DNA of 64,000 nt from Gerris lacustris. Taxonomy: Eukaryota; Arthropoda; Insecta; Hemiptera; Gerridae. Shown one piece after another: positions 11,701 through 22,831 of the stretch; position 1 is the first letter of the stretch; each line of letters starts with the position of its first letter. Below the pieces are notes generated by a model. It searched no databases. It saw nothing but the letters and a program-made list of their open reading frames with translations, and had not been told where the DNA came from. A program made the position numbers and the translations under genes. Location of the stretch: positions 41,335,437-41,399,436 of the forward strand of contig OX578286.1 of the NCBI GenBank assembly GCA_951217055.1, read 5' to 3'.

Positions 11701-12049
11701 TTCTGAAGGCCCCCATTATAGGAGGTCACTAGAATCACACCATCACAAGATCGTGTGAAGGAAGTAGTGGGGAACAATATGGTGGCACCACCACTCTGTT
11801 GGTCGCTCTAGTCACAGGTAGCAGTTCACGCCACCAGTTTGAAAAAGCCCATATAATTTCTATTGCTGGCTTTGTGGCTCGACCACCAAGCCAAATATCC
11901 TTAAAAAATTGGTTTACTTTATATTATATAAAATGTATTTGAATATTTAGTTAAATATTATATTTTTTACTATTTCTGAATTGTTCAACAGGTGTATAGA
12001 TCGTTGGTTTGAAGTGAATCGAAGCTGTCCTGAACACCCTGGTGATTAA
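8721..12049 (+). CDS. ZNRF1/2-type RING E3 ubiquitin ligase, last two coding exons
   Basis: Two exons give the conserved C-terminus of the ZNRF1/ZNRF2 family. Exon 8721-8826 follows '...atgattacag' and ends before 'gtatgt'; exon 11992-12049 follows 'ttgttcaacag' and ends at TAA (12047-12049). The junction codon is AC|G (Thr). The peptide starts DTLKEDKGECVICLEEL, contains GDTIARLPCLCIYHKTCIDR across the junction, and finishes WFEVNRSCPEHPGD. These are the RING zinc ligands C-x2-C, C-x-C-x2-H-x2-C and C-P, with the family's usual end at the stop. Family members are N-myristoylated ligases on endosomal, lysosomal or plasma membranes (family knowledge). The N-terminal exons, including the zinc-finger part, must lie upstream and were not found here. 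The 3.2 kb intron holds two repeat elements. A possible poly(A) signal AATAAA is at 12089-12094. Whether it is ZNRF1 or ZNRF2 cannot be decided; insects usually have one. Confidence 0.9.
9036..9600. mobile_element. Element family B, copy 1 (in ZNRF intron)
   Basis: About 560 bases. Landmarks: 'gtgcggaaagtagcattttg' at the left, 'cgtaccgtactttatctacg', an antisense remnant ORF region, the hairpin 'gaagaattcctctt' ... 'aagaggaattcttc' around 9437-9485, and the right end 'acaatcgtagataaa'. Other copies are at 14893-15368, 47098-47645 and 53546-54190 (inverted). The antisense ORF in this copy is broken. Confidence 0.75.
10040..10460. mobile_element. TIR element with 'GGTCGAGTAAA'-type subrepeats
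   Basis: Left end 'aagcctggtttacattggtc', right end 'gaccaatgtatactaggctt', an imperfect inverted pair. The interior is built of repeated 'cgagtaaacgggcgag' and 'gagtagctcg' words. The terminal word 'aagcc..gtttaca' resembles that of the element at 46903-48010. The ORFs on both strands here (9932-10228) are by-products of the subrepeats. Confidence 0.6.
10805..11415. repeat. Four tandem ~150-bp imperfect repeats in the ZNRF intron
   Basis: The unit consists of a poly-T tract, 'tgtattcttcaccttagttg', 'gtgcaaaatttggggaagat', 'gtggttcaaaattggggtaa' and 'gtgcgatgaaacttaaaaag'. It recurs at about 10830, 10985, 11130 and 11290. The - strand ORF 10883-11242 is translation of the repeat, not a gene. 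Confidence 0.85.
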
Positions 12050-12775
12050 AAACATAAACACGAAACGCAGAAAAAAGAAAAAAATCAAAATAAATAATTT
12101 TTTATAATTATTTTTTAGTTGGGTCCCTTAAATAAAAGAAAAAAAAATTCATATGCATCCAAATTTTCATATGTCCTTTCTCACAAACCTACACAAAATC
12201 ACACCACACTCACATAGTAATCCCCCCTCCCTTTTTTGTCCCCTTCCCTTTTATCCTCCCCTTCACATTTTATTTATTTGTATAGTAACATTTAACCAGT
12301 AAAAAAAAAATCACTCCTTTTAATACACATAATGCCTCCTTCCTTTATATTTTTATTTTTTAACCTTTATTAAATAAAAAAATTAAAAAAAAAAATGCCA
12401 TAAATATTTCTATTTTAATTTATTTTCACCAAAAGAAAAATTATAAATAAATATAGATGTAAAAGATTAAAATGAATTAATTGTCCTTTTTTTTGTAAAA
12501 GAAATTAAAAAAAAAAAATGGAAATAAATAAGTGTATAAATAATAAAATAAAAATAATAATTGGTTATAATAAAATAATTGGAACAAAAAAATTAAATGA
12601 AATTGAAAAAAAAAGTGTAAAAAATGAAAATTAAATAAAAAAATATCTATGTAAATATATAGTTTGTTCAAGAAAAGAATTGAATTGACATCCAAATTAA
12701 TAAAAATAAACACTATTAAGGTTCAATAAGAGCTTAAGTGATGCATCAGTGTGTTAAAGTATAAAAGAAAATTAA

Positions 12776-12825
12776 GAAGAGCGTTGGTTCTAAAACCCTG
12801 CCTTGTGGAACGCCTTAAGCTCTAA
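12776..12825 (-). pseudogene. Reverse-transcriptase motif remnant (non-LTR retrotransposon)
   Basis: On the - strand this short stretch reads GVPQGRVLEPTLFLIF, which matches the RT core motif (GVPQGSVLGP..F) of non-LTR retrotransposons. No longer frame surrounds it. Related 'acactgccttgtgg'-type words recur near 13030 and 13190, inside imperfect repeats of about 175 bases. Confidence 0.5.
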
Positions 12826-12849
12826 CTAATGGATCATATTTTTGTTTAA

Positions 12850-14880
12850 CTTATTTTATCTAAAGGTAATTTTATCTAAAACAACTTACTTTGAAAGCTG
12901 TGTTTTTATTGTAATATTTACATTATTTCACTAATTTATCATGTAAACTGTCACATACTATTGAAATAATGTAGAAATTGAATAATAGATATGAAACTGC
13001 TTTGTGGAAAAAGTGGTCTAAAAACACTGCTTGGTGAAGCAAGCACTGTATCATGTAATTTATTTTTCAATTTTTTTACATTATTTTACTTATTTTTCAT
13101 GTAAACTATCACATACTATTGATGTAATATAGATATTGATTAATAATAGAACGTAGAAATTGAATATTAGGGGAAGAAGTGGTCTAAAAAACACTGCCTT
13201 GTGGTGGAACTTAAGGGTTTAACATGTTAGCTGGTTTTATTTTTTTAATTTTTACATTATTTCACTAAGTGATTATATAAAATTATTTTAATAATATAAT
13301 AATCTTTATTTATTAATTATAGAATAAAACAATTGTTTTTGAAAACCTTTCTCCTCTATTAATATTGTATCTTATTTTAGTAACCTTAATTTTTTAACAG
13401 TTATATAAGTTGGCAATAACATTATTTTACCCTCTAGTTCATTAAATATAATTATTTTCTTGAGCAAACTATACAAATAATAAATAAATTATAATAATAA
13501 TAAACAAAGAAAATTGCCAATAAAAAAAAAATATATATATATAAGCAAATAAACTCCGAGAAAAATATATCTTTATAAAACAAATTAACAAATGGAAATT
13601 ATAAATAAATGTAATAGTTCAGGGATTAGAGTGGAGGTCATCATAATGGAATTTAAAGAAGCTATCTCTCCGTATAAAATGGAGGTTTTAAATGGAGATT
13701 CTGTTTCTTTAAATCTATTAAATATAATAGTGATTATGGAAGATAAATAATGATTTTTTTTTTTTAATTGAATCTTGATGTTTATAATTTATGTATTTAC
13801 GAGTTGATTTATTATTGTGCAATGTTTTTATTATTTAAAGTAATTATTATTGACGAAATTATTTTTTTTAAATATAATTAGCGGTTGCTACTGAGATATT
13901 GTTGAACCACAATTTTATAGTGAATAAAGCTTAAAGATTATAATTGATCAGTTTATTGTAAAAAAAAACCAAAAAAAAACCACAATGATGTTTAATACAT
14001 TAATGTATTTCTAGGGAATCGGTGAAATCGAGTTTTTAAAGTATTTAGCATGTTTGCAAATGTCTCGCCTGAAATTTAAGTCAATTATCAATATATTTGA
14101 TGATGATTGAAATCCAAGTGAGGTAAGACATATTTCGCACTGATGATCCTATAAAGTGAATGTGTACAGTGGTCGATTCTCTTTGTAGAACTTACTAATA
14201 TCTAGTGAATGAAACTTATTCATTAATAATGGACTATGTAAAGTGGTTGAAACCAGTGTCTAAACTGATCAGTTTTGATCTTGAAGTTTTTATTCATAAA
14301 AATTATATATTTCAGTAAAAACAACTAATTTTGATCATTAATTTTGTGTACAGATGTATCTATGTTTTAATTATTATTATTATTATGTATATTTTAGTCA
14401 TTATCTATTAATAATAATTATTCTATGACTTATTGATTACATAGGTGTAAAAACCTCGTTTTTTGTAATTTTGTTTTTCGTTAAACTAAAATGAATTATT
14501 ATTTGAAATTCTTTTTGTAAATGTACTCCTTTTTTTTCCCGAAAGAAAAATGTAAAATTTACTAATAACAAAACAAAAAGAAAGAGATGTATTTATAGAT
14601 TTTTTATTTTATTTTATTCTGTTGAGCAGGTGGAAACATCTTGCCTTTGTTTACATTTGTTCTTAAAGTAACATTTTAAAGTAGTTACATTTTTTCTTTG
14701 TTTTTGAAGTAATCAGGTCTTAATTTTATTTTATTTTTAATTGTAGACATACACATACCCGATGTTAAGACATAAGCGAAATAAATCTTGCTCACTAAAT
14801 GAAAAGAAAATAAAAGTTTAATATCCTGAAAAACAATTAATAAAATCAAAATGGAAAGTATAAAGAAAAAACAAAACTTT
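12850..14880. other. AT-rich gene-free DNA
   Basis: Bases 12900-13270 show an imperfect direct repeat ('catgtaaactgtcacatact' followed by 'gtggtctaaaaa'). Around 14080-14160 lies a fragment of SINE-2 ('gaaatccaagtgaggtaaga' ... 'cactgatgatcctataaag'). Nothing else was recognised. Confidence 0.5.
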
Positions 14881-14892
14881 AATAGTGCATTA

Positions 14893-15368
14893 TGCGGCGA
14901 GTGCGGAAAGTAGCATTTTGCATGCGAGTGTGGAGCAAACTCATTCACACACGAGCAATGCAAAATGCCGTTTTCCCACGAGTTGCGTACCGTACTTTAT
15001 CTACGATTGTTACATTTAAATAATAAATACAGAAAAAAATAAACTTGCTGTATGTAAGTTCGTATCTCCCTCTTGATAAAGATGGTATTAATTCATTAGT
15101 TGTATTTTTTGCCGAATTAATTATTTCTGGAGGAGTATTATTCTCCACATTTTCGTCAAAGTCACTTGATTCACTCATTGTTTTTCACTAAAAACTCGAT
15201 ATAAACAGTTACTTTAATAAAAGAATAGCAAATTAGTTTTGTTAAATGTAAACAAACTCGCTAATCATGCGTAAAGCTGAAGAATTCCTCTTCTTTACCA
15301 CGCTAGCGCGGTAAAGAAGAATTCTTCAGAACTATGAGACGTGCATGAGCAATGAATACAAGTACTAA
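14893..15368. mobile_element. Element family B, copy 2, with Crypton-like remnant ORF
   Basis: Same family as 9036-9600. The right end is cut off at 'gaatacaagtac', where the 38-bp minisatellite starts. On the - strand, 15178-14945 is open for 77 codons beginning MSESSDFDENVENNTPPEII, then NSAKNTTNELIPSLSRGRYE and LTYSKFIFFC. This resembles the N-terminal part of insect Crypton-type tyrosine-recombinase proteins (a Pro/Glu start followed by 'S..RYE.TY..F'); that assignment is from memory and unverified. Confidence 0.65.
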
Positions 15369-16110
15369 CTTAGTGTAATGTTTCAAATTCATTGCAGGGA
15401 TAATATCTTAGTGTAATGTTTCAAATTCATTGCAGGGATAATATCTTAGTGTAATGTTTCAAATTCATTGCAGAGATAATTATCTTGGTGCAATGTTTCA
15501 AATTCATTGCAGAGATAATTATCTTGGTGCAATGTTTCAAATTCATTGCAGAGATAATTATCTTGGTGCAATGTTTCAAATTCATTGCAGAGATAATTAT
15601 CTTGGTGCAATGTTTCAAATTCATTGCAGAGATAATTATCTTGGTGCAATGTTTCAAATTCATTGCAGGGATAATTATTTTAGTGTAATGTTTCAAATTC
15701 ATTGCAGGGATAATATCTTAGTGTAATGTTTCAAATTCATTGCAGGGATAATATCTTAGTGTAATGTTTCAAATTCATTGCAGGGATAATTATTTTAGTG
15801 TAATGTTTCAAATTCATTGCAGGGATAATATCTTAGTGTAATGTTTCAAATTCATTGCAGGGATAATATCTTAGTGTAATGTTTCAAATTCATTGCAGGG
15901 ATAATATCTTAGTGTAATGTTTCAAATTCATTGCAGGGATAATATCTTAGTGTAATGTTTCAAATTCATTGCAGGGATAATTTCTTAGTTAATGTATCCA
16001 ATTCATAGCAGGGATAATTATCTTAGTATAATGTTTCAAATTCATTGCAGGGATGATATCTTAGTTTAATGTTTCAAATTCATTTTAGGGATCAAATTCA
16101 CTGTAGGGAT
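15368..16110. repeat. 38/39-bp minisatellite, about 19 units
   Basis: Direct head-to-tail array of 'aatgtttcaaattcattgca' + 'gggataatatcttagtgt' (38 bp). Five central units are a 39-bp variant with 'gagataattatcttggtgc'. Both strands are open in some frames, giving spurious repetitive ORFs. The array begins exactly where family-B copy 2 is truncated. Confidence 0.95.
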
Positions 16111-16416
16111 AATTTCTAAAGGGAGTTGCTCTAGATGAAAATGGTTGTGGAACTTCTGCTTAATATCTCACATAACAAGGGCTTCCTTTGAAAATGATCC
16201 CTGAAAATAACTTTTAATTTCAGGATTTTTTCTATCTCAGTAAGCGATCTCATTTAGAAGGTACAGACTTATTAGAATTTGCCCTTGGTAAGCCTATGTT
16301 TTAGAATTTCCAACCAACTTTCTTTTTTTTGTAGTTTTTACTTTTTTTAAATTTATGTTATCTATATATATATATATATATGTATATATGAATAAATTCT
16401 CGACCGTAAATATAAA

Positions 16417-16645
16417 CAGAAAACAAACAAAACTCAGGTTTCGGTCACAAAAATCGTCTTTATGTTACAATCCCGACGTTTCGGTTTTTACTTAAAACCT
16501 TCTTCGGGGGCCGTAAAACATCTAAACACTTGTTGTTTAGATGTTTTACGGCCCCCGAAGAAGGTTTTAAGTAAAAACCGAAACGTCGGGATTGTAACAT
16601 AAAGACGATTTTTGTGACCGAAACCTGAGTTTTGTTTGTTTTCTG
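16417..16645. repeat. Near-perfect 229-bp palindrome (foldback) with hammerhead-like core
   Basis: The left arm begins 'cagaaaacaaacaaaactca' and the right arm ends with its complement; the spacer is about five bases ('cttgt'). Each arm carries 'ccgaagaagg' + loop + 'ccgaaacgtcggg', a word combination common at the ends of some retroelements and related in layout to hammerhead ribozymes (CUGANGA, stem, GAAA). TA-rich microsatellite flanks both sides. Confidence 0.85.
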
Positions 16646-17279
16646 TATATATGTATATATATATGCGCAGTTTAAAAAAGTAACACTAAAAAATAAAATT
16701 GTACAGTAAAATGTGATGTTACCACCCTTTAAAAGGTGACAACCATGTCAAATAGACTACTTTAGTGGAAAAATATCTTATTTCCTAATTTAACTAAGGT
16801 CACCACTTTTGAATGGTCACTTAAGTGTGCATTTTATGTAGGATTTACTGTACCTACATATTTTCTCTTCTTCTTTATTGTGATATTTGAATATTTAAAC
16901 TAATAAAAATATATTAATAGGCACTGCAAGAGTGTATTCACTTTAAATTAGAAGTATAAATTGATTTGAAAAATAAATAATAACTTGGAAAAAAGTCCGT
17001 AAAGATTTTTTAAGTGTTAGGTGAGAAATTTAAGACACAATTTTTTTTTTTTTTTTTTTGTATTAGTACATGGGATTTTTATACCTGATTTATTCTTCAA
17101 ATGTATAATTTTGTATATACTATTAGTTGCTTTTAACTTTTATAATTTATTTCATAGGTTGTTTTTTTTCTTTATATTTTCTTTGCATTAGCTCAATTTT
17201 TTAATATTAGTTATAACATTTTCATTAAATTTTATTTTTTTTTTTTTTTTTGTGATTTATTAAAAGGATGCACTTAATA

Positions 17280-17917
17280 GTCCAGGAGATAGTGTGCAAA
17301 AAAGTGTCTGACTAACATCAAGCTAGAATTTTGTATACAAGTCAATCTTTTAGCGCCTTTTAAGAATATGTGGTCCGCTAAGTTCATCTGCGGGACATAG
17401 CTTGGTAATAGGCATTTGAAAAAAACAAACCGGTGGAGAGCGGCCATGTCTCACCAATTATGGTGGACAATGTGATTTTCATGATCCTGAGTACAGAATT
17501 AGTTAGTAGACCAAAAATCAAGTTGATGTTAGTTTGTCACTTGACAGGAGACCATGTTGATTTTTAGTAATATTTGAATAACTAACCTATTAAGTGTGAA
17601 AATACCATCAACTTGATTTTTGGTCTACTTACTAATTCTGTACTTAGGATCATGAAAATCACATTGTCCACCATACAATTATGGTGGACAAACCGGTGGA
17701 GAGCGGCCATGTCTCACCAATGTGAGACCGCCGGTTTGTGTGTGTGGTTTGTGCCGGTTTGTGTGTGTGTGGCCGCTCTCCACCGGTTTGTTTTTTCAAA
17801 AGCCTGCAGACGAACTTAGCCGACCACATATTCTTAAAAGGCACTAAAAGATTGACTTGTATACAAAATTCTAGCTTGATGTTAGTCAGACACTTTTTTG
17901 CACGCTATCTCCTGGAC
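17280..17917. mobile_element. Long-TIR element family E, copy 1
   Basis: Arms of about 250 bases: left 'gtccaggagatagtgtgcaa', right '...cgctatctcctggac', each next to TA. A second inverted pair sits near the middle ('aaaaatcaagttgatgttag' and 'catcaacttgatttttggtc'). The centre right contains a 'gtgtgtg' stretch and repeated 'accggtggagagcggccatg' words. There is no transposase ORF. Copy 2 is at 54681-55525. Confidence 0.85.
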
Positions 17918-18004
17918 TATAAGGTCTATTTATTTTATTTATGTGATTATTTTTTATGGTATCTGACTGAACTAATAGGAAGGTGATCACCAAGGAGTTT
18001 AAGA

Positions 18005-18130
18005 TGTTCCTTATCTATGTTGGAACCAAAATTTAAACATCAACGTATCTGAGTTCAATTCCCAGAGAGGTGAGATACGTTGCACTGAAATGATTTCATT
18101 GATATGTGTATTAGGTCTCTGATTAGTAGG
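18005..18130 (+). mobile_element. SINE-2 fragment (tRNA-derived)
   Basis: Contains a B-box-like 'gagttcaattcccagagagg' followed by 'tgagatacgttgcactgaaa' and 'gatttcattgat'. The same order of words occurs at 56225-56345, and partial copies at 14080-14160 and 58300-58350. Confidence 0.5.
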
Positions 18131-18164
18131 TCTAGATTTAAAAATTCGTGTGAATGGTCTAGAT

Positions 18165-18388
18165 CCGGGGGCGGCAACCTAATTTGCCTATAAGGGCGCT
18201 ATACAGGATCAGAAAATCGTGGTGGTTGACGAGCAAAAAAGAAAACAAATGTTACTTTCTAAAACTTTAGGTTTACCTTCGGGGGTAGTTTACGATGCCA
18301 AAGCTCAAGAAAAATGACAATTTGTGTCATATCAGATATCGGCGGGCGCATTGGAAGTAAACTGAGGGCGCCGGATTGCCGACACCTG
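18165..18388. mobile_element. hAT-type MITE with perfect 8-bp target duplication
   Basis: 224 bp flanked by GTCTAGAT on both sides (18157-18164 and 18389-18396). The ends are imperfect inverted repeats 'ccgggggcggcaacc' and 'ggattgccgacacctg'. An 8-bp duplication with CAG(G)-type ends is typical of hAT elements (established knowledge). Non-coding. Confidence 0.85.
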
Positions 18389-18635
18389 GTCTAGATAGTG
18401 TGAAACAAGTCCTTTCAAAATTCACTCCAGAATCGATTCTCTAGTTCAAATATGAGTTGTGGCAGTATTCGGAAAATATTTCTGCATTTACTTTATTTGG
18501 CATTAATAGTACAGGAAAAATAGGGTTTTAAAAATGACAAAATTTTTACATTCATGAAACTTTGCTCATACCATCATATTGGCAGTGGAAATGAAAATCT
18601 GCAGAGTCTGTCAAAATTTAGGGGTGGAATATCCC

Positions 18636-19650
18636 CCCAGGGGGGCCGGAAGGGTTGATTTTTTGTTTTTTACCTCATATCTCGAAAAGTATTGACATTA
18701 GGTGAATTATGGTTATTTAAATATTTGTTCTCCGTTAAATTTCCAATAAAAATAGTCCTTTTACATTTTTTTTTAGCTCCAGCCGTTTTCGAGTTACAAG
18801 CGCTCATAATTAGATTATAAAAAATAAAGTAGGACAAGAAAAGTCATAAGAAATTAAGTTGTAGTAACTTTAATTGGCTTTTATTCAAGCACACAATGAA
18901 GCCTGTAGACAAAATAGTTCTCTCTCTTGAAGTTGTAAAAAAACCAAAAAATGGTAATTTGTATTTTTGTCTTGAACTTAAGTTTCGATATTATACTATT
19001 TTCAATATATTAATAAAAGTATAAAACAATTTCTTTCAAGTGTCAATTTAAGACTCGACCCCTTTATTTATATTTTTAAATTAACATAAATAAATAAAAA
19101 TACGCGATCTCTATGGAGATCACGACAATTTTATAAGAGATGAACCTAAACCACTTTAGTCCAGTCAAATTAGGATATAACTTTGCAAAAAATCCCAAAG
19201 TTTTGAAAAGTGGCTTAAAATGTTTGTAAGACTTAACTGTCTAACATACTAAAAGTCCCGAGAGGGGGAGGGCCCCCCCCCCTCCCCCTTGCCCCCTAGG
19301 GGGGGGGGGGGCAATAGGTATTTTTTTGCTTTTTACCAAATATCTCGAAAAAGTATTGACATTAGGCCAATTATGATTATGTACAAATTTGTTTTTCATT
19401 AAATTTCCAATAAAAATGAACTTTTACATTTTTTTCCCCCCTAATGCTACTTTATTTTATATTACCTAATTTTGAGCGCTTGTAACTCGAAAACGGCTGG
19501 AGCTAAAAAAAAGTTGTAAAAGGACTATTTTTATTGGAAATTTAATAAAGAACAAATTTGTAAATAACCATAATTCACCTAATATCAATACTTTTCGAGA
19601 TATGAGGTAAAAAGCAAAAAATCCACCCTTCCCGCAAAAATTGCATATCT
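18636..19650. mobile_element. Element with ~220-bp imperfect inverted arms (family L)
   Basis: The left arm contains 'tatctcgaaaagtattgaca', 'aatttccaataaaaatagtc', 'gccgttttcgagttacaagc'; the right arm carries the same blocks inverted at 19480-19610. A degenerate third copy lies in between (19320-19440). Poly-G and poly-C runs occur near 19265-19310. No ORF of note. Confidence 0.7.
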
Positions 19651-19659
19651 GATTTTTTG

Positions 19660-21415
19660 ATAATATAGTACTTAAGGGTTCATACTATCACTTAAACCTC
19701 ATTTAAAAAATAAAGTCACTTTACACACCTATGAATTATGGTATCATTATGTCAGTGCTGTGATAACAGTATCAAATTGAGACCTAAACTAAACCACTCT
19801 GGCTTCTCAAATCTCCCGTTAAAATGTGGGTTATTTCAGATTCGAAGCCTTCCTTCAAATAGTCTGAAATCTTTATTTTATTATTAATAATAATATTATT
19901 AATGAGTGCCATAATAAATTATTTTTTTTAGTTAAGTTTACTTGGTGTACCTCAGGACTCATTTATTGTATCTACTTATTTACTGAAATGATTTGTCCTA
20001 AAAATGATTTTATAAAATAATTTAAAATAAAAAAATAAAATATTTTTTTCTTGTGAATACACACTTTATATGTCATTTAATTAAATTTTTTTTTTTTTTT
20101 TTCTTCATATTTTAAAAAAGTAATAAGTAAATATTTTTTAAACACTTAATTTTATTTTATTAATGAACTTCAAATGTTAAAAACGAAAATGATTGTATAT
20201 TTATGTTTAAATGTAATTCATGAAATGAAAAAAATATTTTTATTTGAAAATTATTTGTTTTTCTTTCCATTGTTTTTTTTATTGTTGTTATTTATCAATG
20301 AATTTATTCATTTTTTTTTTTTTTTTTTTGTTCGTTTTTGTCAAATGAAATTACTAAGGAATGAGAGTAAGATTTTGATACATAATATATACAAATGAGT
20401 TAACGGCAAACAGAGCTTGTTAAAATTGAATACAAAAATTTGTGCATCATAAAAAACTTAAATAGTGGACCTATGTTGTACAGTACAAGCATGTTTTAGA
20501 GACTAATAAAAGTAATTTTTACGATAAAACACATCGATTTTAATAGTTTTACCCTACTAAAACTTGTTTTACGGACATTTTAAAACTGATTCCGTTTAAT
20601 CCGGACTTTCGGTAATCCGGACTGGGTTCGGTCCCGTCAAACCCGGATTAGCGAGACTCTACTGTATATCTATATTGAACACCACCTAAGTGATATTAAA
20701 AGATTACTTTTTACTTAAGAAATAATTTTTCATTTTACAATAAATAATATCTTAACATGTTTTTTCCTCCTACGTTTTGTATTTTACTTCATGGGAAAAA
20801 AACTTAATTATTATCTATAATACATCGCGTCAGAGAGGTTACGTAAAGTGACGAAGGTTGCTGTGACATCATGCACCCTCCACGATTTTTTTGTCAGGTT
20901 ATCTTTTTTGGCTCATAACAAACCATTGTTTACTAGTGTTCTGTAAGCATTTTATAGTTTTTTCCTCTTTTTATTCTATTAAAAGCTTTTTTAACTGTTT
21001 TTAACCTTATCATATATCAGTAACATCATTAATAAGCCAATAAATGTATACATGATAGATAATAAAACAAATAATTCTCACAAATAATATGTAAAATAAC
21101 TCAAATAAGATGTAAAAGATAACTTACAGATTATGTTACGCCACACAGAAAATGGATTTGTATTGCGGTAAAAGTGACATTTATCTTTTAAGGCTCTATG
21201 GTTGCACCCAAATTCAAAGCATTGAGACATTTTTCATTCTTAAATTTATACAATTGATTAAAAAATAATAATAAAATAAAATAGCACTGATAAAACACAG
21301 TTGTATAATCTTTTTTATGAGCCAGTTCAGTTTAGCCAACGTAACAACACACACTTTGTTTTATGTAAGTGACATCACACTTCCCCGGCGTATTGTGTTC
21401 TTTTATTAAACATAA

Positions 21416-21451
<36 letters not shown>

Positions 21452-22300
21452 GAAATTTAAAGGGACTTATTATTATTAAAGAGTACCGTTGTATAATTTA
21501 AAATAACTATATATATTTTAGAATGTTTAATATAAAATAAAAATTAACAATTATTATTTGAAAATAATCCAATTTTGTTATTGTTGTTGATATTCTTCAT
21601 CTCCTTATATTATTGATATTTTGTAAATATATTTGTTTAAATATACCATACTTTCAAACTATAATTAATATATTACAATATATTATTTACTGTGATTAAA
21701 GGAAGGATATATATATATATATATTTATTTATGAAGTAAATTATAATTTTTTTACAAAAAAAATTGGTTACCCACTTTCATTTTATCTATTATTTGTTTG
21801 CACTTTCAAACTTATTTGTTGTTATTATTTAATTTTTTAATTACTTTAATTTTTTTTTTTTCTTGCCCTTTTACTTATTAAGAATATATTATGACCTTAG
21901 ATAAAAGGTGTGCCTATAGGTGTAATATAATTAGGTAAAGTGTATTTCTATTTTTTTTTTATTTTATTTTTTTTTAAATGTATTCATTATTTTAAAATGG
22001 GGAAAAAAATTGTATAATTTTTACTATCTGCTGATAAATTTTCTTTAATTTAATAATAAATAACTAAATTTTTTTAAAAAAAATAAATATATAACATTTC
22101 AAATACAGTTGGACCGCTGTATAACGAAATTTATAGTTACAGTAAAAAAAAAAAAAAATTGCTTTATAAAAATTTTGTTTTATAACATTTTTTTAAGAGA
22201 AAAAATATGATTGGTCCTGAAAGAAAAACTTAATTGTGTTCTTTTATTAATCAAAAAAACTTTTTTCTTTTTTTTTTAAAAAAATTGAAATTTAAAGGGA
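19660..22300. other. AT-rich gene-free DNA
   Basis: Homopolymer-rich sequence (T runs near 20085, 20310 and 21420). Bases 20590-20665 are the end of a pogo-type element ('ccggattagcgagactctac'; compare 45575-46335). Nothing else was recognised. Confidence 0.5.
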
Positions 22301-22310
22301 CTTATTATTA

Positions 22311-22522
22311 GAAGAGGTACCATTGTCACCCTTTGCAGAAGGTGTACTGAATGTTCTTCTTTAGACTGTTACTCCCCTTATAAAATCAGAAGTATGATAT
22401 TCCTTTGTCCTTAAGTACATTAGACTAAACATCCCTATGTCGTAATAGTTATTTAGTCAAAGTCATTTATATTCTTTAAAAAAAAAAAAAACATAGGGGA
22501 GTAACAATCTAAAGAAGTACCA
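22311..22522. mobile_element. MITE-A copy 3
   Basis: Contains 'aaggtgtactgaatgttctt', 'ctttagactgttactcccc', the interior 'aacatccctatgtcgtaata' block and the end 'ggggagtaacaatctaaaga'. The 5' third is shortened. Confidence 0.7.
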
Positions 22523-22831
22523 AACATTTTAGTTTTTTTTACCATCTTGGACTAAACATCTATTTCGTTCTACTTCGTGGCAACTTATATATATTTTTTG
22601 CTGTTTAAATAACGTCTGTCTGTTTAAATAATGTTCAATAAACTATGTACCAATATCATTCAAAGAACCAGACAGTCTGTCTGTATTACCAGAGTCTGTC
22701 TGTATTACCCATTATTGCAAAAGTAAAAAGCAGTAACATGTCGGATAATATTTTATTGTTTTCTTTTAAACTATTTATTTATTATTATTTTAATTTATTT
22801 AACATTTTTACTAATTTAGTCATTAATATAA

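Noticed and set aside
15427..15726. Overlapping repetitive ORFs on both strands
   Set aside because: By-products of the 38/39-bp minisatellite.
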